Shown here: positions 25,087-34,434 of the stretch, one piece after another
Numbering within the stretch: position 1 is the stretch's first letter
How the letters are laid out: the number at the start of each line of letters is the position of its first letter
Assembly (NCBI RefSeq): GCF_004364865.1
Contig: NZ_SOAU01000001.1
Coordinates: 3,690,001 to 3,754,000 of the forward strand
Reading direction: 5' to 3'
DNA: 64,000 nucleotides
Source of the DNA: Ilumatobacter fluminis
Lineage (GTDB): Bacteria; Actinomycetota; Acidimicrobiia; Acidimicrobiales; Ilumatobacteraceae
Notes under the pieces: model-generated
The model's input: the letters and a program-made list of their open reading frames with translations, nothing else
Database searches by the model: none
Told to the model about the DNA's origin: nothing
Translations under genes and position numbers: made by a program

Positions 25087-26459
25087 TGACGACCACCCCG
25101 AACGCGCCGGCCTCGCCCGACGACGAGATGCCGGACGAGGCGCAGCCTGTCGAGACCCCGTCGAAGAAGCTGGGGGCCAGCTACTACAAGCTGTTCACCG
25201 GCACCGTCGTCTCGAACATGGGCGACGGCATCGGCACGATCGCCTACCCGTGGCTCGCATCGGCGGTCACCCGGAACCCGATCCTCGTGGCGTTCGTCGC
25301 CGTCGCCCAGCGGTTGCCGTGGCTGCTGTTCACCCTGCCGGCCGGCGTGATCACCGACCGGGTCGATCGTCGCAAGGCGATGATCTCGATGGACGTGATG
25401 CGCGGCGCCCTGACCCTCCTGGTCGCGTTCGCCGTGCTCGGCGAACAGGACGCGCTGCCCGCACCCGACGAGCTCGAGATGGTGACGGGCACCAACACCG
25501 GCCTGTACCTGACGGTGGTCGCCGCGACCCTGCTGCTCGGCATGGCCGAAGTCCTCCGCGACAACGCGAACCAGACGATCATGCCGAACATCGTCCGAGC
25601 CGATCAGCTCGAGAAGGCCAACGGACGGGTCTGGAGCGTCGAGGGGATCATGAACCTGTTCGTCGGTCCCCCGCTCGGCTCGCTGATGCTGCTCGTCGCG
25701 TTCTCGCTGCCGTTCTTCGTCGACGCCGCCACGTTCTTCGTCGCCGCCGCGCTCGTGTTCCTCATCCCGGGCTCGTTCCGGGCCGAGCGCGAGCCCGACG
25801 AACAGCCGCAGTCGTTCCGCCAGGAGCTGAGCGAGGGCGTGCGCTGGCTGATGGGACACTCGTTGCTCAGGCCGATGGCGATCATCCTCGGCCTCATGAA
25901 CGGCGCCTCGATGATCGCCGGGTCGGTGATGGTCCTCTACGCACAGGACGTGCTGGGGATCGGCCCGTTCCTGTTCACGGTCATGTTCTTCGGGATGGCC
26001 GTCGGCGGGTTCGTCGGCGGCAACATCGCCTCGATCATCTCGAAGCGCCTCGGCAGCGGCACCTGTCTGGCGTTGACCCTGGTCGGCACGGCGGTGGTGT
26101 CGACCATCGTCTTCTTCCTGCCGTACTGGCCCGTCGTCATGGTCGGGATGGGCTTGGTGGCGTTGCTCGGGATCCTCTGGAACGTGATCACGGTCAGCCT
26201 GCGCCAGACGATCATCCCGCCACGACTGCTGGGCCGCGTCAACAGCGTCTACCGGTTCTTCGCCTGGGGGATGATCCCGATCGGGGCCGCCGTGGGCGGT
26301 GTGCTCGTGTGGGCGCTCGAGCCGAGCGTCGGCCGCGAGTGGGCGTTGCGGTCGACGTGGCTCGCCGAGGCCGCCGTCTACCTCGTGCTCTACCTCTTCG
26401 GCCGCCGCAAGCTGACGACCGAGAAACTCGAAGCCGCCCGGCAGGCCGCGCTCACCTGA
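25086..26459 (+). CDS. MFS transporter, exporter type
   Basis: 457-aa major facilitator with 10-12 predicted membrane helices. Similar in layout to the MFS_3 (EntS/macrolide-efflux-like) group: a cytosolic 30-residue acidic N-terminus, first helix with FTGTVVSNMGDGIG, the A-motif-like loop GVITDRVDRRKAM between helices 2 and 3, NQTIMPNIVRADQLEKANG after helix 4, and RLLGRVNSVYRFFAWG in the second half. Both AxxPxxxGxxxDR-type and NxxY features fit drug exporters. Cotranscribed with the winged-helix regulator; the substrate is presumably the effector of that regulator. Confidence 0.87.
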   Translation: MTTTPNAPASPDDEMPDEAQPVETPSKKLGASYYKLFTGTVVSNMGDGIGTIAYPWLASAVTRNPILVAFVAVAQRLPWLLFTLPAGVITDRVDRRKAMISMDVMRGALTLLVAFAVLGEQDALPAPDELEMVTGTNTGLYLTVVAATLLLGMAEVLRDNANQTIMPNIVRADQLEKANGRVWSVEGIMNLFVGPPLGSLMLLVAFSLPFFVDAATFFVAAALVFLIPGSFRAEREPDEQPQSFRQELSEGVRWLMGHSLLRPMAIILGLMNGASMIAGSVMVLYAQDVLGIGPFLFTVMFFGMAVGGFVGGNIASIISKRLGSGTCLALTLVGTAVVSTIVFFLPYWPVVMVGMGLVALLGILWNVITVSLRQTIIPPRLLGRVNSVYRFFAWGMIPIGAAVGGVLVWALEPSVGREWALRSTWLAEAAVYLVLYLFGRRKLTTEKLEAARQAALT

Positions 26460-26561
26460 CCGTCGGTCGCTGCCGGTCGGCGATGCCACTCTCGAGCATC
26501 TGCATGCGGCGCGCGACGAGTGCAACGAACGCTCGCTGCCGTCCTGCAGCAAGATGGAGCG

Positions 26562-27260
26562 ATGCCGAGGGTGCTCGTGACAGGTTCGTCGGGCCAAGTC
26601 GGCGGCGCTGTCGCACGACGGCTCGAGGCCGCTGGCTGGTCCGTGGTCCGCTTCGACGTGGCAGACGGACACGACGTTCGAGACGCGACCCAGGTCAGCG
26701 ATGCCGCCGACGGGTGCGACGCGATCGTGCACGCAGCTGCGATCGCCCACGACTCGGCGGGGACACCCGACGAGATCATGGCAACGAACGTGCTCGGAAC
26801 CTGGCACGTGTTGTCCGCGGCCGAGGAACATGGCGTTCGAAAGGTCGTGTACTTCTCATCGGGCCAGGTGTTCGGATGCGCCGAAGGCGAAGGCGTCCCC
26901 GACTCACTCCCCATCGACGACCACCATCCGCTTCGGGTCGCACGTCCCTACGGCATGTCGAAACGTCTCGCTGAGGAGATGTGCGAGATCTGGACGAGGC
27001 GAACTGCCGTGCCCACGGTGGTCTTGCGGCCGGTCATGATCCTCGACGACGCCGCATCGGCCCGCTCTTCGCCGGCCGACCTGGAATACGGCGCGTTCGT
27101 CCACCTCGACGACGTCGTGTCCGCGACGCAGCTCGCCCTTGCGACGCACCTCGATGGACACGTACGCATGTTGCTCTGCGGACCGGGCGACTTCGACTCG
27201 ACGGTCGCTCGTCAGACGCTCGGCTGGCGCCCTCAACACGGTTGGCCGGACGTGCGGTGA
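26562..27260 (+). CDS. NAD-dependent epimerase/dehydratase, short form
   Basis: 232-aa extended SDR. N-terminal Rossmann motif VTGSSGQVGGAVARRL (TGxxGxxG), then FDVADGHDVRD, the AAAIAH segment, ATNVLGTWHVL, the SSGQVFG strand, and the catalytic YGMSK (YxxxK). Typical relatives are about 300 aa, so the C-terminal substrate-binding part is reduced; no frameshift is seen. Start ATG at 26562 with AAGATGGAG just upstream. Standalone. Substrate unknown. Confidence 0.82.
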   Translation: MPRVLVTGSSGQVGGAVARRLEAAGWSVVRFDVADGHDVRDATQVSDAADGCDAIVHAAAIAHDSAGTPDEIMATNVLGTWHVLSAAEEHGVRKVVYFSSGQVFGCAEGEGVPDSLPIDDHHPLRVARPYGMSKRLAEEMCEIWTRRTAVPTVVLRPVMILDDAASARSSPADLEYGAFVHLDDVVSATQLALATHLDGHVRMLLCGPGDFDSTVARQTLGWRPQHGWPDVR

Positions 27261-27349
27261 CCGTTCCGTCGCAGACACACGGCGGCGCGGCGGTCGAGGA
27301 ATTTCTGGGATTTCTTCGTCGGGAAGGCCTGGGATCAGGAAACCCTGTC

Positions 27350-27374
27350 ACACCCCTTCGTCATGATGGGGTGT
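27350..27374 (+). promoter_or_regulatory. Hairpin abutting the DUF222/HNH start codon
   Basis: ACACCCC at 27350-27356 pairs with GGGGTGT at 27368-27374, directly before the ATG at 27375. The right arm includes the only Shine-Dalgarno-like purine stretch (GATGGGGTG), so folding would hide the ribosome binding site. A control role is inference. Confidence 0.4.
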
Positions 27375-28670
27375 ATGAGTTCTCCCGACCCCGCAGCCGA
27401 GTTGACCGCGATCTTCGCCGTCGATGTCGCTGCGGCCGACCCGACCGAGTGCGCCACGGTGCTGGGCGCGACGCGTCGCCTGCGGGGGTTCATCGATCAG
27501 GTGGAGGCGGGTGTGACGCGTCGGATGATCGAGTTGCACGAACAGCAAGGCGCAGCACCGGCTGCCGATGTCCATGCTCGGACAGGTGGGGTGTCGTCCG
27601 CGGAGGGGAAGCGCAAGGAGCGTCGGTCGAAGACGTTGGACGAGGCGCCGTCGTTCGAAGATGCGTTGGGTGCGGGTGAGATCGGTGCCGAGCATGTCGA
27701 TGCGTTGGCGAACGCCACGGCGAAGCTCGACGATGACGTGAAGGATCAGCTGTTCGACCGTGAAGACGATCTGTTGGATGATGCGAGGCGTTTGTCGCCG
27801 GAGGAGTTCGGTCGATCGGTACGTGATCTGGCTCGGGTGATCGAGCGCGACAACGGCATCGAGCGTGCGACGAGGCAGCGCAAGGAGACGTTTCTGTCGC
27901 GCAAGACGAACGCGGCGACGGGGATGGTGGAGGGACGATTCGCGTTCCACCCCGAACTCGCCTCGAAGGTGTTCGGTCCGGTCGATCGTCATGTCGGCAC
28001 CCTGATCGCGGAGGGCGCAGCGGCGGGCGATGCGGAATGTCGGGGCCGCAGTGTGGATCGGAACCGGTTGGCTGCCGAAGCACTCGGTGATCTCGTCGCA
28101 GCCGGGAACCAGCATCTGCACCCTGGAACCGGTGATGTGACGTTGATCGCGGATGCTGACACGGTCGCCTCCGGTGATCTTGGTGATGAGTCGGTGTGTG
28201 AGACCGCCGACGGTTGTGGTGTGGCGCCGGCGACGGTGCAGCGCACGATGTGCAACGCACGAGTCACGGTCGTGTTCGTCGACGAACACGGTGTGCCAAT
28301 CTCGGCGGGGCGCACCGCACGCCACGCGAACCGTGCCCAACGCAGGGCGCTACGGGCCATGTACCGCACCTGCGGGTTCGCCGGCTGTGACGTTCCGTTC
28401 GATCGGTGCGAGATGCACCACATCGTCCCGTGGGAACAAGGCGGACCAACCGATCTCGACAACATGATCCCGCTCTGCTCACGGCACCATCATGTGGTCC
28501 ACGAAGGCGGCTGGGCCCTCGAACTCGCTCCGGATCGGACACTCACGATCCGTCAACCCGACGGCCAGATCTTCACCGTGAGTGAACCGGATGTGCCGCC
28601 ACAGCGCCGGCGACGGTCTCGAACGGTCGACGACCCGGAACGGGTCAGGGAGCGACAACCCGCAGCGTGA
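27375..28670 (+). CDS. DUF222 / HNH endonuclease-domain protein (13E12 repeat type)
   Basis: 431 aa from ATG 27375 (MSSPDPAAEL); an alternative ATG lies at 27363. Residues 1-300 are DUF222 (long helical region with GxSxxEGKRKERRSK and LSxEEF blocks). The C-terminal HNH nuclease domain reads RTCGFAGCDVPFDRCEMHHIVPWEQGGPTDLDNMIPLCSRHHHVVH, with zinc-binding Cys pair and HH-N-H catalytic residues. This is the actinobacterial 13E12-repeat family, often present in many copies and thought to be mobile-element related. Third codon positions carry visibly more G/T (many TTG, GTG, GAT, CGT) than neighbours, consistent with separate ancestry. The C-terminus is Arg-rich. Confidence 0.88.
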   Translation: MSSPDPAAELTAIFAVDVAAADPTECATVLGATRRLRGFIDQVEAGVTRRMIELHEQQGAAPAADVHARTGGVSSAEGKRKERRSKTLDEAPSFEDALGAGEIGAEHVDALANATAKLDDDVKDQLFDREDDLLDDARRLSPEEFGRSVRDLARVIERDNGIERATRQRKETFLSRKTNAATGMVEGRFAFHPELASKVFGPVDRHVGTLIAEGAAAGDAECRGRSVDRNRLAAEALGDLVAAGNQHLHPGTGDVTLIADADTVASGDLGDESVCETADGCGVAPATVQRTMCNARVTVVFVDEHGVPISAGRTARHANRAQRRALRAMYRTCGFAGCDVPFDRCEMHHIVPWEQGGPTDLDNMIPLCSRHHHVVHEGGWALELAPDRTLTIRQPDGQIFTVSEPDVPPQRRRRSRTVDDPERVRERQPAA

Positions 28671-28910
28671 CGCACGCCGCCCGACCCCGAGTTCATCGAC
28701 TCGAGAACCGATCGACCAGCCCCGGCCCGTGGCCGGGCGGCGGCGCGTGCTGAAGAACTCCGAACTCGGCTGGAAGCCCACCCGCGTCAGGACGTGGAGC
28801 GGCAGGTTCGACACACGTCCGAGCGTGTCCGGCGGCCTGATGGCCTGCAGCGAGCACGCGACCGAATCAGCGACGTGGAGTGGCGAGCTCGGCACGCTGC
28901 TCGAGCCGGG

Positions 28911-29378
28911 TCAGTCGTCTCGGTCGATCATCTTCTTGCCCGCCTTGTAGTACTCGGCGGCCTTGCGGCCGGCCGTCGTCCCGATGTCCTCGCTCCGCTG
29001 ACTGCCCTGTGCGGCACGACGCTGCTTGCGCTCGGCCCGGGTGCCCCAGTCGGTGTACCACCACGAGAAGGCCAGCGGGACGACGATGCCGATGAGTGCG
29101 AGCCGCCCGAGGCTCGACATCTCGACCCACGGCTGCACGGCGGCGAACACCAAGAACGCCATCACGATCACGTCGACCCAGCGGTGGATCCGGCGAGAGA
29201 TCAATCGGAACGCCCCGAACGGGCCGTGCACGACGGCGGCGTTGATCACGACCACGACGCCGACCACGGCCGGCACCACCGGATGGGTGTCCTGGAACCC
29301 GAATGCGATCAGCGCGAACCCGACGACGTATTCGATGAATTGGTGGATCCAGAACGGTCGCTGAGCACGATCGGTCAC
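28911..29378 (-). CDS. Small integral membrane protein, unknown function
   Basis: 155 aa from GTG at 29378 (MTDRAQRPFWIHQFIEYVVG). Four predicted membrane helices at about 13-32, 35-50, 68-86 and 90-108 and a basic, Lys/Arg-rich cytosolic tail (RAERKQRRAAQGSQ). No enzyme motif. It lies between the HNH gene (plus, 240 bp away; that gap holds nothing I can identify) and groEL, and is on the groEL strand but beyond the groEL terminator. Confidence 0.65.
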   Translation of the reverse strand: MTDRAQRPFWIHQFIEYVVGFALIAFGFQDTHPVVPAVVGVVVVINAAVVHGPFGAFRLISRRIHRWVDVIVMAFLVFAAVQPWVEMSSLGRLALIGIVVPLAFSWWYTDWGTRAERKQRRAAQGSQRSEDIGTTAGRKAAEYYKAGKKMIDRDD

Positions 29379-29417
29379 CCTGCGAACCTACCCGCAGCAC
29401 GGGGTCGGAGACGCGAA

Positions 29418-29447
29418 ACGGCCCGGGAGCCGAAGCTCCCGGGCCGT
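29418..29447 (-). terminator. groEL hairpin terminator with UUCG tetraloop
   Basis: Perfect 13-bp stem ACGGCCCGGGAGC / GCTCCCGGGCCGT. Read on the minus strand the loop is TTCG, an extra-stable UUCG tetraloop, followed by TTTCGCG. It begins 39 bp after the groEL stop. Confidence 0.85.
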
Positions 29448-29486
29448 GTCAGACGTTGCGGTGCAACGACGCTCAGCAGAGCGTCA

Positions 29487-31142
<1,656 letters not shown>

Positions 31143-31181
31143 TCAGTTCGTTCGTGTTCGTTCGTTCGGTTCGTGCGGAGA

Positions 31182-31472
31182 TCACTCGACGATCGCGAGC
31201 ACGTCGCGAGCGTTGAGCACGAGGAGCTCGTCGCCGTCGACGGTGATCTCGGTGCCGCCGTACTTCGAGTACAGAACGGTCTGACCCTCTTCGATGCCGA
31301 CGGGGATCAGCTCACCGCTCGACTCGGCGCGCTTGCCGGGGCCGACGGCGAGCACGGTGCCTTGCTGGGGCTTTTCCTTGGCGGTGTCGGGGATGACGAG
31401 ACCCGATGCGGTCTGGGTCTCGGCCTCGTTCGGCTTGACGACGATGCGGTCATCCAGCGGCTTGAGCTTCAT
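31182..31472 (-). CDS. groES: 10 kDa co-chaperonin GroES
   Basis: 96-aa co-chaperonin. Conserved start [17 protein letters not shown], mobile loop [11 protein letters not shown], and C-terminal [19 protein letters not shown]. Start ATG at 31472 with the Shine-Dalgarno GGAGG ten bases upstream; an upstream in-frame extension of nine residues is not supported. First gene of the operon. Confidence 0.98.
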   Translation of the reverse strand: MKLKPLDDRIVVKPNEAETQTASGLVIPDTAKEKPQQGTVLAVGPGKRAESSGELIPVGIEEGQTVLYSKYGGTEITVDGDELLVLNARDVLAIVE

Positions 31473-31529
31473 GGGTGCAGGCCTCCGTTGGCGTGTCACA
31501 GGGGTTGTTTGGATCGGTGTCCGGGGCGG

Positions 31530-31605
31530 TTAGCACTCACCCCGACCGAGTGCCAATGTTACGCGCATGTTGCCGCCGTTAGCAACCGCCACCCGAGAGT
31601 GCTAA
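31530..31605 (-). promoter_or_regulatory. groESL promoter with two CIRCE (HrcA) operators
   Basis: CIRCE 1 at 31530-31556: TTAGCACTC-N9-GAGTGCCAA (one mismatch to the known TTAGCACTC-N9-GAGTGCTAA). CIRCE 2 at 31579-31605: TTAGCAACC-N9-GAGTGCTAA (two mismatches in the left arm as printed). The minus-strand promoter lies between and across them: -35 TTGCTA (31585-31580), 18-nt spacer, -10 TAACAT (31561-31556). So CIRCE 2 covers the -35 box and CIRCE 1 touches the -10 box and covers the start site. The leader to groES is about 80 nt. HrcA itself is not in the window. Confidence 0.9.
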
Positions 31606-31614
31606 CGGAGGAAC

Positions 31615-31635
31615 GGTGTCGGATCCGTTACGTCG
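31615..31635 (+). repeat. Solo REP-like half-unit, type B (second copy)
   Basis: Twenty of 21 bases equal the unit at 3460-3480 (GGTGTCGGATCC ... CGTCG, with A for G at one position). It lies between the CIRCE operators and the ECF sigma factor, 28 kb from the first copy. Confidence 0.55.
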
Positions 31636-31699
31636 CCGGAGCGATGCGGCAGTCACGGAAGGTGTAGGAGTTTGGCGGTCTGGGACGATGGAGGGGGTG

Positions 31700-32236
31700 G
31701 TGAGCGAGACGGCGAACGATCGGGGGCACGAGGCCCGGCGGCGACTGGTCGAGCTGTACGACGACGCCGTCGGCGAGGTGTACGGCTATCTCGCACGACG
31801 GTGCGAGTCGCCGGCCGTCGCCGAGGAACTCACCTCCGAGACGTTCCTCGCTGCCGCCGACGCCGTCGTCCGACGGCCACCGCCCGATCTCAGCGTCGCC
31901 TGGCTGATCGGGATCGCCCGCCACAAGCTCGCCGATCACTGGCGTCGACGCGAACGCGAGCAGCGTCTCCTCGTCGCCGTCGACGCCCAACCCGACGACA
32001 CGTCCGACGTGTGGGACGTCGAACTCGACCGCATCACCGCCCACGACGTGTTGGCCGAGTTGGGTCCGCACCATCGCGGTGCGCTCACCCTTCGCTACGT
32101 CGACGGCCTACCGGTGCGGGAGGTCGCCGCCCTCCTCGGTCGCACCGAGAAGGCGACCGAGGTGCTGCTGGTCCGAGCCCGGGCCGCGTTCCGGACCGCC
32201 TACGAATCCCGACCGGCCGGAGGGATGACGCCATGA
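31700..32236 (+). CDS. ECF-type RNA polymerase sigma factor
   Basis: 178 aa. Sigma region 2: YDDAVGEVYGYLARRCESPAVAEELTSETFL, with AWLIGIARHKLADHWRR as the conserved 2.4-like block. Region 4: LGPHHRGALTLRYVDGLPVREVAALLGRTEKATEVLLVRARAAFR (helix-turn-helix). Start: GTG at 31700 is preceded at five bases by GGAGG; an ATG at 31688 would add four residues but has no binding site. The stop overlaps the ATG of the next gene (ATGA). No anti-sigma factor with a membrane anchor follows; instead a VOC protein does. It diverges from groES across the CIRCE region. Confidence 0.88.
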   Translation: MSETANDRGHEARRRLVELYDDAVGEVYGYLARRCESPAVAEELTSETFLAAADAVVRRPPPDLSVAWLIGIARHKLADHWRRREREQRLLVAVDAQPDDTSDVWDVELDRITAHDVLAELGPHHRGALTLRYVDGLPVREVAALLGRTEKATEVLLVRARAAFRTAYESRPAGGMTP

Positions 32237-33273
32237 GCAACGACCCGTTCGACACCCTCGCCGTACCCGACGGCGGCGCGCCCACCCCGGACGTCGGGTT
32301 CGTCACCCGACTCCGTGCCCGTCTCGTCACCGCCCTCGATCTCGATCACGACGACGACTCGCCACTCATCGATCTGCCGGAGAGGAAGCCCACCATGAGC
32401 ACCACCGAGACATCCATCACGACGGCGACCGTCGTGCCGTACCTCTGCGCCCACGACGGCGCCGCAGCCCTGCGCTTCTACGCCGACGCCTTCGGCGCAT
32501 CCGAGGTGATGCGCGTGGAGGGCGACGACGGCCGGCTCGGCCACGCCGAGTTCGTGATCGGCGGCACCTCGTTCTACCTGTCGGACGAGTATCCGGAGAT
32601 GGGCGTCGTGTCACCGCGCACCCTGGACGGCACGCCCGTCGCACTCCACCTCACCGTGACCGACGTCGACGACGTGTTCACCCGCGCCGTCGCCGCCGGC
32701 GCCACCGCAGTGATGGAACCCGCCGATCAACCGCACGGATCACGTCACGGCACCCTCGTCGATCCGTTCGGCCACCGCTGGATGCTGTCGCAGACGATCG
32801 AGGATGTCGACGTCGCGACCTATCGCGAACGGGCTGCCGACGACGGCTTCACGGTGACGGCGCCGGCGTCACGCCCGACCGGCCAGATCTGGGCGGCGAT
32901 GCCCTACGCCGACGCACCGGCCGGCATCCGGTTCCTCACCGACGTGCTCGGATTCGAGGAGCAGATCGTCGTGCCGAACGAGGACGATCCGACGGTGATC
33001 GAGCACAGCCAGCTCCGTTGGCCCGAGGGCGGGATCCTGCAGGCGTCGACCGCGAACCGGCCGGGCAACCCGTACTCCCGGCGCCCGACCGGGAGCGAGT
33101 CGCTGTACATCGTGACCGCCGACCCCGAGGCGGTGTGGCGACGCTGCCAGGACGCCGACGTCGAGGTCGTCGACCCACCCCGGGTGCCCGAGTACGCCCC
33201 CGACACCATGGTCTTCTCGATCCGCGACCCCGAAGGCAACATCTTCAGCATCGGCTCCTACGCCGGCGAGTGA
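32233..33273 (+). CDS. Double VOC (glyoxalase-fold) protein coupled to ECF sigma factor
   Basis: 346 aa. Residues 1-54 form an N-terminal segment MSNDPFDTLAVPDGGAPTPDVGF-type with TRLRARLVTAL, seen in sigma-factor-linked proteins of actinobacteria. Residues about 60-190 are a first VOC domain (PYLCAHDGAAALRFYADAFGASEVMR ... VDPFGHRWMLSQ) and about 210-345 a second (PYADAPAGIRFLTDVLGFEEQIV ... IRDPEGNIFSIGSY). The fold serves glyoxalases, dioxygenases and bleomycin-type resistance proteins; ligand unknown. An internal ATG at 32395, preceded by GGAGAGGAAG, could start a form lacking the N-terminal segment. Start overlaps the sigma factor stop by four bases. The N-terminal segment may hold the sigma factor; that is inference. 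Confidence 0.85.
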   Translation: MSNDPFDTLAVPDGGAPTPDVGFVTRLRARLVTALDLDHDDDSPLIDLPERKPTMSTTETSITTATVVPYLCAHDGAAALRFYADAFGASEVMRVEGDDGRLGHAEFVIGGTSFYLSDEYPEMGVVSPRTLDGTPVALHLTVTDVDDVFTRAVAAGATAVMEPADQPHGSRHGTLVDPFGHRWMLSQTIEDVDVATYRERAADDGFTVTAPASRPTGQIWAAMPYADAPAGIRFLTDVLGFEEQIVVPNEDDPTVIEHSQLRWPEGGILQASTANRPGNPYSRRPTGSESLYIVTADPEAVWRRCQDADVEVVDPPRVPEYAPDTMVFSIRDPEGNIFSIGSYAGE

Positions 33274-33296
33274 CGCTCGACGACAGGATGCAGCAA

Positions 33297-33377
33297 CGAA
33301 TGGGGTCGGATACGTTTCGTCGCTCGAAGGGCTGCGAGCCTTCCGACTGTCCGACGAAACGTATCCGACCCCGTTCG
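33297..33377. repeat. Long inverted repeat, type B, between convergent genes
   Basis: Arms of 26 bp at 33297-33322 and 33352-33377 pair with a single mismatch; the core is GGGGTCGGATACGTTTCGTCG-like (positions 33302-33322). The 29-nt centre itself contains a small GC hairpin. It lies 24 bp after the VOC stop and 14 bp before the stop of the alpha/beta hydrolase on the other strand, so it may serve as a terminator for both. Confidence 0.85.
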
Positions 33378-33390
33378 TCGTGTCGGCGCG

Positions 33391-34422
33391 TCAGGTCGTG
33401 CGGGCGAAGTTGGCGATGCTGAGGGCGAGGTCGGTGCTCAGGTCGGGGCAGGCGATCGCCATGATCTCGGCGGCGTGCGTGGTGCCGAGCTGGTTGTCGC
33501 AGCGGGTCTGCACGCCGGCGCGCAGCAGCAGCCGGTAGAACTCGATGCCCTCGTCACGCAGCGGGTCGCACTCGTTCACGTGGATGACGGTCGACGGCAG
33601 CCCGCGCACGTCGTCCTCGGTCGCGAACGACGGCCAGGCGAGCGGGTTGCCGTCCTCGAACTCCTCGATGCCGTACGCCATCGCCCCACGGTTGTGGTGC
33701 AGGTTGAGCAGGATCCCCTCGTTCTCGGTCGACGACGGGAAGCGACCCTGCGGCCAGGCGCCGGCGATGTAGGGGCACAGCGGATAGAGGCCACGCACGA
33801 GCCCGATGTCACCGTCGCGCAGCAGCTTCAGGCCGGTCGCGATCGTCAGGTTGCCACCGCCGCTCTCACCGGCGACGACGATGTGATCGGGATCGACGCC
33901 GATCTCTGCGGCGTTCGCGTGCACCCACTTCAGCCCCGACACGCAGTCGTTCAAACCGGCCGGGAACGGCGCGATCTCCTCGACCGCCGACGGACGGAGT
34001 GCATTGCGGAACTCGACCATGACGACGCAGACGCCCTGGTTCGCGATCAATCGACCCCACGTGCGATACATCCCGTTGAACGCCGACAGCGTCTGCATGC
34101 CGCCACCGTGGATGTAGTAGACGCACGGCAGCGGATCGTCGGAGTGCGGACGGATGACCTGCAACTTGATCGTGTTGCCGTCGGGCTGCGACTCGATGTC
34201 GCGCGACGAGATGTCGAGCCCAGACGACGGGGCGACGTCCTCGTTGTCGAACAACTCGAACATCCCCGCCATCATCTGCTCGGCGGCGAGCGCTTCGGGC
34301 GTCGTCGCCTCGGCGATCAGCGCCTCACGGCTCTCGATGTCGCCTTGGGGGACGCTCGGCAGGTCGCCGAGGATCGCCTTGATGCGCGGATCGATGCGCG
34401 GATCGCTCTTGATGGTGGGCAT
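33391..34422 (-). CDS. Alpha/beta hydrolase, hormone-sensitive-lipase family
   Basis: 343 aa esterase/lipase of the alpha/beta hydrolase-3 (HSL, family IV) group. The oxyanion-hole motif HGGGM is at about 104-108, the nucleophile elbow GESGGG (GDSAGG in most relatives) near 182-187, an acid in VNECDPLRDEG, and the catalytic His in LGTTHAAEIM. No signal peptide; likely cytosolic carboxylesterase. Start ATG at 34422 (MPTIKSDPRIDPRIK) with GGAAAGAACG-type purines upstream. Twelve bases separate it from maf upstream, suggesting one transcript coxL-like / maf / hydrolase. Confidence 0.88.
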   Translation of the reverse strand: MPTIKSDPRIDPRIKAILGDLPSVPQGDIESREALIAEATTPEALAAEQMMAGMFELFDNEDVAPSSGLDISSRDIESQPDGNTIKLQVIRPHSDDPLPCVYYIHGGGMQTLSAFNGMYRTWGRLIANQGVCVVMVEFRNALRPSAVEEIAPFPAGLNDCVSGLKWVHANAAEIGVDPDHIVVAGESGGGNLTIATGLKLLRDGDIGLVRGLYPLCPYIAGAWPQGRFPSSTENEGILLNLHHNRGAMAYGIEEFEDGNPLAWPSFATEDDVRGLPSTVIHVNECDPLRDEGIEFYRLLLRAGVQTRCDNQLGTTHAAEIMAIACPDLSTDLALSIANFARTT

Positions 34423-34434
34423 GAATCGTTCCTT

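Noticed and set aside
28671-28910. A possible gene or RNA in the 240-bp gap before the membrane protein
   Set aside because: Only GC-rich sequence with a weak GGCCC hairpin; no frame with coding bias, no tRNA cloverleaf.
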